Shown: one piece after another, positions 7,258 through 8,726 of the stretch | How positions within the stretch are numbered: the first letter of the stretch is position 1 | Layout of the letters: every line of letters starts with the position of its first letter | DNA from: Acidimicrobiales bacterium | GTDB taxonomy: Bacteria > Actinomycetota > Acidimicrobiia > Acidimicrobiales > RAAP-2 | DNA length: 8,726 bases | Direction of reading: 5' to 3' | Assembly: GCA_030044045.1 (NCBI GenBank) | Contig: JASHWO010000198.1 | Span: forward strand, 1-8,726 | The notes under the pieces: model-generated | Database searches by the model: none | Seen by the model: only the letters and a program-made list of their open reading frames with translations | What the model was told of the DNA's origin: nothing | Position numbers and translations under genes: made by a program

Positions 7258-7816
7258 AGTTTAGTGTCACCGCGACCGTACCGGGCGTGTGGCGAAGCCT
7301 GGCCTGCAGCGTCGTGCAGTTCGTGCCAGTGCCTCTCCCCGTCGTGGCCGTTGCGAGAGCAGTTGTACTCGAGCCCGAGAATCCCGTCTTTCCTCCGTTC
7401 CCATCCAGCACAAGGTTCTTCCCGAAGGTGAGGATGCAAATTGTCGTACCAAAGGTGATGTTGAGGCTGAACAAACCTGTGACCAGAGTCAGAGTGTTAT
7501 GCGATGTTGTGAACACAAGACCACCACTCGCTGCTGTTATCGCGACACCTGTCACGTTCGCAGGTGTACAGCCGTCTGTAAGCTGAGTCGTATTGACTGT
7601 CTCGCCGTGTACTAGTGTGAATGTAACTGGGTACGATGTAGGGCATTTTGCTGTCGGGCCCGCGCCGCCAGACAGGTGGAACATGAACGACGCACTGGTG
7701 ACTGTCACCGTCGTTGACAACGCACCGGCAGTACCCATACCCAGTAGGGTAACCCCACTAACTGGGATCAGGAGTGCTGCTCCCACCCCGATGGTGCGCA
7801 ATAGCCGTGATTTCAT
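7241..7816 (-). CDS. Secreted Thr-rich four-cysteine protein of unknown family
   Basis: This 191-residue protein starts at ATG 7816, with GGAGGT (7829-7824) 7 bases upstream, which excludes a TTG nine codons earlier that would lie upstream of that site. The N-terminus MKSRLLRTIG is followed by a hydrophobic stretch to about residue 31 and a signal-peptidase-like site, AGA|LS, after residue 32. The mature part is rich in Thr, Ser, Val and Gly and poor in charged residues, with alternating hydrophobic runs such as TVTVTSASFMFHL (35-47) and LFSLNITFGTTICILTF (115-131), as expected of a beta-sandwich. Its four cysteines (58, 83, 127, 167) could form two disulfides. There is no second membrane segment, sorting motif or catalytic motif that I recognise. 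It is probably its own transcription unit within a low-GC block in a glycan locus. A surface or matrix protein is possible, but no function is assigned. Confidence 0.8.
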   Translation of the reverse strand: MKSRLLRTIGVGAALLIPVSGVTLLGMGTAGALSTTVTVTSASFMFHLSGGAGPTAKCPTSYPVTFTLVHGETVNTTQLTDGCTPANVTGVAITAASGGLVFTTSHNTLTLVTGLFSLNITFGTTICILTFGKNLVLDGNGGKTGFSGSSTTALATATTGRGTGTNCTTLQARLRHTPGTVAVTLNFSAKP

Positions 7817-7841
7817 CGTGACGACCTCCGATACGGGTCTC

Positions 7842-7870
7842 AATCAAACACCCCATCCCTCTGCCGTCAA
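7842..7870 (-). promoter_or_regulatory. Possible promoter of the secreted-protein gene
   Basis: Reading leftward, TTGACG (7870-7865) is followed after 17 bases by TTGATT (7847-7842), about 25 bases before the start codon. The first box matches the -35 consensus at five of six positions; the second is a weak -10 with three of six matches. A second TTGACC lies 12 bases upstream (7882-7877) but has no -10 at proper spacing. Distance and composition are plausible; strength is uncertain. Confidence 0.35.
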
Positions 7871-7877
7871 GAGTACG

Positions 7878-7894
7878 GTCAATTTTATATTGAC
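7878..7894. promoter_or_regulatory. Perfect inverted repeat GTCAAT-N5-ATTGAC
   Basis: Exact 6-base arms flank a TTTAT spacer that contains the hydrolase stop codon (7887-7885). It lies just upstream of the proposed promoter of the secreted-protein gene. It could be a regulator site. As a terminator for the hydrolase the stem is weak and has no following U-run, so I favour a DNA-level site or chance in AT-rich sequence. Confidence 0.3.
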
Positions 7895-8726
7895 ATCGTG
7901 GTAACACGAGCTCCGGAACATACGATCGGGGCGGAGGTGCCGGCGCCGACATGACCGGTGAGGGCCAGGACGTGGGTGGTCACGATGGCCGCTACCTCGT
8001 CCCGCTGGTCGGCCACCAGCAGCCCGTGCTCCAACCCCGGCACCAGCCGGAGGTGAAAGCGCCCGGCGGCAGCCAGGCGGCGGAAGGTGCGGGTGGTGCC
8101 GCTTAGGCGGATGGGCCGGGCCTCGCGCTCGCCGCACACCACCAGCACGTCGACTCCCCGGCCGGTGAGCTCGCCCAGCCACGCTGCCGGCCGCCTGCGC
8201 CGGGGGGCCAGCAGCCCCTCGACCGACTCGGCCAGGTTGCGGGCCCGCTCGGCCAGGCGGGGGACGTGGTGGCGGAGCCCCATCACGGGACCATTGCCGT
8301 GCAGGGCCTGGGTGGCCGCCCGGCGGGGGATGGCCACGTGGCGCCGGGGGTCGAGGCGGCGGCCGGCGGCCACCTCGGGCGGGCGGAAGGAGAGGACGGG
8401 GTTGATCGAGACCACGCCCCGTGGCCATACGTCGAAGGCGCTGTCCAGTGCCTGGTAGGCCGAGGCGCACAACCCCACCAGCACCACGTCGCCGGGATCC
8501 TCCGGGCACAGCGCCCGGCAGGCCTCCTGCACGTCGTCGAAGGCCTCGGGGGCCCGGGTGACGAACCGGCGCTGGCCGGGCCGGCGGGTGGGGCTGTCGC
8601 CCAGGCCGCTCAGGTCGAGGCGGAACGACCGCACCCCGGCCGCGGCCCAGCGCCGGGCCAGGGCCACCCAGAGGCGGGCCGGGCCGATCCGGGGCTCGTT
8701 GGCCACGTTCAAGAAGAGCACGGTCG
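7885..8726 (-). CDS. Alpha/beta hydrolase, C-terminal part, partial
   Basis: The gene continues off the right edge; 279 full codons plus the stop are visible and no start is assigned. The visible part begins inside strand 3 (TVLFLNVANEPRIGPARLW) and continues with FRLDLSGLGDSP, both typical of alpha/beta hydrolases found in polysaccharide and exosortase-associated loci. The nucleophile elbow reads VGLCASAY, placing Cys rather than Ser at 8469-8467, as in the GLCSG-type members of this group. A likely acid is in VVCGERE (about 8140-8120) and the catalytic His is in PGLEHGLL (8028-8026). Between them is an Arg-rich lid region. The product may be a thioesterase- or acyl-hydrolase-like enzyme; the substrate is unknown. 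The last residues, from about SAPIVCSG to the end, lie in the low-GC block, so the C-terminus may have been replaced. The gene converges on the acyltransferase gene, with the secreted-protein cassette between them. Confidence 0.82.
   Translation of the reverse strand, partial: TVLFLNVANEPRIGPARLWVALARRWAAAGVRSFRLDLSGLGDSPTRRPGQRRFVTRAPEAFDDVQEACRALCPEDPGDVVLVGLCASAYQALDSAFDVWPRGVVSINPVLSFRPPEVAAGRRLDPRRHVAIPRRAATQALHGNGPVMGLRHHVPRLAERARNLAESVEGLLAPRRRRPAAWLGELTGRGVDVLVVCGEREARPIRLSGTTRTFRRLAAAGRFHLRLVPGLEHGLLVADQRDEVAAIVTTHVLALTGHVGAGTSAPIVCSGARVTTMSI
7932..7945. repeat. Right copy of 14-bp direct repeat CGGAGGTGCCGGCG
   Basis: This copy lies inside the 3' end of the hydrolase gene, just where high GC resumes, and is identical to 7212-7225 in the same orientation. 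In the hydrolase frame it encodes part of the AGTSAP stretch; in the acyltransferase frame the left copy encodes GGAG, so the match is not due to shared protein sequence. Confidence 0.6.

Larger units (their letters stand above)
7226..7931. other. Low-GC island, probable acquired cassette
   Basis: Composition changes abruptly here: 159 of 300 bases are G or C at 7381-7680 (53%), against 155 of 180 at 6301-6480 (86%). The block holds one complete gene (7816-7241), its ribosome site and probable promoter, and the 3' tips of both neighbours. No transposase, integrase or clear terminal inverted repeat is visible, so it is not a recognisable insertion sequence. Its borders coincide with the 14-bp direct repeats. 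Transfer from a lower-GC source, or very different selection on this gene, are both possible. Confidence 0.6.

Noticed and set aside
7247..7259. CTTC-loop-GAAG hairpin between the convergent genes as a terminator
   Set aside because: Only four base pairs and no U-run; too weak to call.
7226..7931. Insertion sequence or MITE
   Set aside because: There is no transposase and I found no matching terminal inverted repeats at the borders of the low-GC block; only the direct repeats support mobility.
1..8726. tRNA, rRNA, CRISPR array or riboswitch
   Set aside because: I saw no tRNA-like cloverleaf, no regularly spaced repeats and no leader region long enough to suggest one.

Overview
This is very GC-rich DNA (hand counts reach 155 of 180 bases at 6301-6480) with dense, overlapping reading frames, frequent GTG starts and Shine-Dalgarno sites such as GGAGGAGG. 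That pattern fits a high-GC actinobacterium. An Acidimicrobiia-like lineage is my guess, but the window contains no taxonomic marker. The window is a section of an exopolysaccharide or surface-glycan biosynthesis locus.

Layout. Positions 1-5832 hold a leftward operon whose genes touch or overlap: an AlgD-like nucleotide-sugar 6-dehydrogenase (5832-4510), a GT4-type glycosyltransferase (4516-3176), a class II glutamine amidotransferase of the asparagine synthetase type (3174-1267), a possible 32-residue coupled micro-ORF (1270-1172), and the medium-chain dehydrogenase part of what looks like a bi-domain oxidoreductase (1175 to beyond base 1). A 189-base divergent spacer (5833-6021) carries a perfect 7-bp dyad, TGATACG-N13-CGTATCA. 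Rightward from it runs a CelD/BcsL- or FemAB-like GNAT acyltransferase (6022-7257). At the right edge is the leftward 3' part of an alpha/beta hydrolase with a Cys nucleophile elbow (beyond 8726 to 7885).

Between the GNAT gene and the hydrolase lies a block of very different composition, about 7226-7931 (159 of 300 bases G+C at 7381-7680, about 53%). It encodes a small secreted, Thr-rich, four-cysteine protein of no family I recognise (7816-7241). A perfect 14-bp direct repeat (7212-7225 and 7932-7945) brackets the block, and both flanking genes end inside it. This looks like an acquired single-gene cassette.

How the genes could work together (inference): the AlgD-like enzyme oxidises a nucleotide hexose to its uronate; the glycosyltransferase adds a sugar to a growing glycan; the AsnB-like enzyme could amidate a carboxylate, for example a uronate; the oxidoreductase could alter a sugar; and the GNAT protein could acylate the polymer or a precursor. 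The combination of an asparagine-synthetase-like amidotransferase, a FemAB/GNAT protein, an alpha/beta hydrolase and a glycosyltransferase resembles the exosortase-associated exopolysaccharide loci of Gram-negative bacteria, although no exosortase is visible here.
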